Source: Cyclobacteriaceae bacterium
Lineage (GTDB): Bacteria; Bacteroidota; Bacteroidia; Cytophagales; Cyclobacteriaceae
Direction of reading: 5' to 3'
Length of the DNA stretch: 7,947 bases
NCBI GenBank assembly: GCA_029861825.1
Contig: JAOTYN010000189.1
Location: forward strand, 1-7,947
The translations under genes were made by a program, and so were the position numbers. Shown in pieces: positions 6,364-7,947 of the stretch. Numbering within the stretch: position 1 is the stretch's first letter; each line of letters opens with the position of its first letter. The notes below the pieces were generated by a model. The model made no database searches. It saw nothing but the letters and a program-made list of their open reading frames with translations, and was not told the origin of the DNA.

Positions 6364-7626
6364 ATGCTTAACAGGTCATTACCGCCTCCTTCCTATGCTG
6401 TTGATCATGTCAATTTAATTGAGGCGGTTCCCTTTAAACTGGACAATGGGGTGCCCGGTCATTATATTAACGCCGGTGCTCAACCGGTAATCAGGCTGGA
6501 GTTCATATTTAATGCCGGAAAAAAATACCAACAATTGCCTGGCGTCAGCTACTTCACGGGCAAGATGTTACAGGAAGGCACTGCAACCTGGAACGCCAAA
6601 GAGCTGAACTCCACTTTTGACAATTTAGGAGCATTTCTAGAGGTAGTTCCGGGGTTCGACTATATAACCGTTACCATCCATCATTTAACCAAGCATCTCC
6701 AGCAATTGCTGCCGATTATCAAAGAGATGCTTTACCAGCCTCTTTTGGGGTTGGAGGAACTAAACAACCTCAAACAAATCAAATACCAGCAGCTGCAAGT
6801 GGATCTCCAACGAAACAACTTTGTTGCATCACGAAAATTTCGAAAAATACTGTTCGGCGAAGATCACCCCTATAGTGGTAATCTCGATCTCGAGTCCATC
6901 AAGACTATACAAAATCAACATATAAAGACTCATTATAGTCAGTACATGAGCGGAGATTATCAAATAATTGCCAGTGGCCAAATAAGTGAAGCACAAATTG
7001 ATTTCATCAACAAAACTTTAGGTGAAGAGCCTTATAATATTATTGCCGCTTCTCCGCAAAACCCCATCCGTTATCGAGAACAAGAGGTACTGATTGAAAA
7101 AGAAGATAGCATGCAATCTTCCATCCGGGTGGGAATGCCCACAATTTCACGGGATCATGAGGATTACTGGAAATTGGCAGTAGTAAATGAAATTCTAGGC
7201 GGGTATTTCGGCTCCAGGCTTATGAAAAATATCCGGGAGGAAAAAGGGTATACCTATGGAATTCACTCCGCACTTTCGCATTTAAACGACCACAGCATGT
7301 TCTTTATCGGTACGGAGGTAAAGAAAGCGTACCGCGCTCATACCATTTTTGAAATTCACAGGGAAATTAAGAAGTTGCAACGTGAATTAATTTCACTGGA
7401 AGAGCTGCAAACGGTAACCAATTATATGGCGGGGGCATTTGCATCGGAAGTGGATTCGCCATTTGCCCTAGCCGACAAGTTCAAGACGTTGCACTTTAGT
7501 GGATTAAACTATAGCCACTATGGGGACCTCTTTGATACCTTGAAAACTATAACTCCTCATGAAGTGTTAGAGGTTGCACGCAAATACCTTGATCCGCAAA
7601 GGTTCAGCAGTGTAGTAGTGGGTTAG
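6364..7626 (+). CDS. M16 family (insulinase/pitrilysin-like) protein, non-catalytic subunit type
   Basis: A 420-residue, two-domain M16B-like protein without a signal peptide, so probably cytoplasmic. The N-terminal fold is clear: FKLDNGVPGHYINAGAQPVIRLEFIFNAG (split here as FKLDNGVPGHYINAG, 24-38, and VIRLEFIFNAG, 42-52), then GVSYFTGKMLQEGT at 60-73. At that last site active members carry the zinc motif HxxEH; here it reads YFTGK, so both histidines and the glutamate are missing. The C-terminal half keeps the conserved GYFGSRLMKNIREEKGYTYG (280-299), including R291 and the Y296/Y298 pair that in partner subunits helps bind substrate. The protein therefore resembles the inactive subunit of M16B heterodimers. 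Bacteroidota carry similar proteins with the opening seen here (R-x-x-PPP and LDNG). No HxxEH-bearing gene adjoins it. It starts 20 bases after porV and may be in the same transcript, but no T9SS role is established. Confidence 0.88.
   Translation: MLNRSLPPPSYAVDHVNLIEAVPFKLDNGVPGHYINAGAQPVIRLEFIFNAGKKYQQLPGVSYFTGKMLQEGTATWNAKELNSTFDNLGAFLEVVPGFDYITVTIHHLTKHLQQLLPIIKEMLYQPLLGLEELNNLKQIKYQQLQVDLQRNNFVASRKFRKILFGEDHPYSGNLDLESIKTIQNQHIKTHYSQYMSGDYQIIASGQISEAQIDFINKTLGEEPYNIIAASPQNPIRYREQEVLIEKEDSMQSSIRVGMPTISRDHEDYWKLAVVNEILGGYFGSRLMKNIREEKGYTYGIHSALSHLNDHSMFFIGTEVKKAYRAHTIFEIHREIKKLQRELISLEELQTVTNYMAGAFASEVDSPFALADKFKTLHFSGLNYSHYGDLFDTLKTITPHEVLEVARKYLDPQRFSSVVVG
7623..7626. other. Overlapping convergent stop codons
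   Basis: The plus-strand M16 gene ends in TAG (7624-7626) and the minus-strand LEA-type gene ends in TAA (7625-7623), so the four bases TTAG serve both stops. There is no intergenic space for a terminator between the two genes; any terminator must lie inside one of the coding sequences. Confidence 0.8.
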
Positions 7627-7947
7627 ATCTTTACTTCGTCCTGGTGGTCAATAGGCACTTTAAAGGTGATACCTGCGGCTTTCATTTTTATAAATCCTTT
7701 ATAGTGCACTTCCAACTGACCTTTGCTTATGATGGTCATCAGGCCCGAAAGCAGATTATCATAAACATCATTGGGTGCAAAATCCACCACCAATGGGACT
7801 TCAAATTCAGCATTGGCAGGCACTTCAATCTCACCTGTTTGGTTAACCTTCCCCACTGCTTTTTCATTTACAGTTACTGATATATCTATTTCTTTAACCG
7901 TGACTTTAATGCCATTGGGGTTATGTAGTATAGCTTCTCCTCCTAAG
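7623..7947 (-). CDS. LEA type 2 / WHy-domain protein, C-terminal fragment
   Basis: The reverse strand is open from the right edge of the window to a TAA at 7625-7623, giving 107 residues of a longer protein. It should not be read as a small gene starting at the GTG at 7856-7854, because the conserved sequence continues upstream of that codon. The visible part begins LGGEAILHNPNGIKVTVKEI, matching the water stress and hypersensitive response (WHy) / LEA_2 domain pattern: a strand, then NPN, then a strand with a later short polar strand (SVTVNEKAVGKV). This is followed by EIEVPANAEFEVPLVVDF, a single beta-sandwich continuing to the end. In bacteria such domains often sit in short lipoproteins or periplasmic proteins; the N-terminus that would show this is outside the window. 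A stabilising or desiccation-related role is known for plant members and is only inferred here. The gene converges on the M16 gene and overlaps it by 4 bases. Confidence 0.8.
   Translation of the reverse strand, partial: LGGEAILHNPNGIKVTVKEIDISVTVNEKAVGKVNQTGEIEVPANAEFEVPLVVDFAPNDVYDNLLSGLMTIISKGQLEVHYKGFIKMKAAGITFKVPIDHQDEVKI

Noticed and set aside
7644..7880. Plus-strand frame of 78 codons after the M16 gene
   Set aside because: It lies opposite the LEA/WHy-type gene, whose beta-sandwich pattern identifies the minus strand as coding.
1..7947. Search for CRISPR arrays, insertion sequences, tRNA or rRNA genes, and a new defence or mobile system
   Set aside because: The window is almost fully coding with recognisable housekeeping and secretion genes; no regular repeats, transposase motifs, terminal inverted repeats or cloverleaf sequences were seen.

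Overview
The window looks like ordinary chromosome of a member of the Bacteroidota. The strongest evidence is an adjacent pair of type IX secretion system (T9SS) genes, porU and porV, since that system is largely confined to this phylum. The A-rich regions before the start codons, without clear Shine-Dalgarno sequences, and the types of flanking genes fit too. I cannot place it below phylum with confidence; a Cytophagales-like or related marine or soil lineage is a guess.

Layout, left to right. (1) Bases 1-191, minus strand: the N-terminus of an FAD-dependent oxidoreductase that runs off the left edge. (2) Bases 192-265: a short AT-rich divergent intergenic region with two small palindromes. 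(3) Bases 266-910, plus strand: a glyoxalase II-like metallo-beta-lactamase-fold hydrolase, followed after 11 bases by (4) a CDP-diacylglycerol--serine O-phosphatidyltransferase (pssA, 922-1605). (5) A 110-base gap with no gene. (6) porU (1716-5117), the T9SS sortase, overlapping by 4 bases with (7) porV (5114-6343), its outer-membrane partner. (8) After 20 bases, an M16-family (insulinase/pitrilysin) protein without the zinc motif (6364-7626). (9) On the opposite strand, tail to tail and overlapping by 4 bases, the C-terminal part of a LEA type 2 / WHy-domain protein (7623-7947) that runs off the right edge.

How the genes work together. PorU and PorV act at the outer membrane: PorV receives cargo from the SprA translocon, and PorU cleaves the C-terminal sorting domain from T9SS cargo and attaches the cargo to the cell surface. 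PssA supplies phosphatidylserine, the precursor of phosphatidylethanolamine, in the inner membrane. The hydrolase and the M16 protein are probably cytoplasmic. The plus-strand genes from 266 to 7626 could form one or two transcription units, with the gap at 1606-1715 the likeliest internal break.

I found no mobile element, CRISPR array, RNA gene or evident undescribed system. The points most worth a second look are the solitary M16 protein lacking its catalytic motif, the GTG start of porU, the porU-porV overlap, and the overlapping convergent stop codons near the right end.
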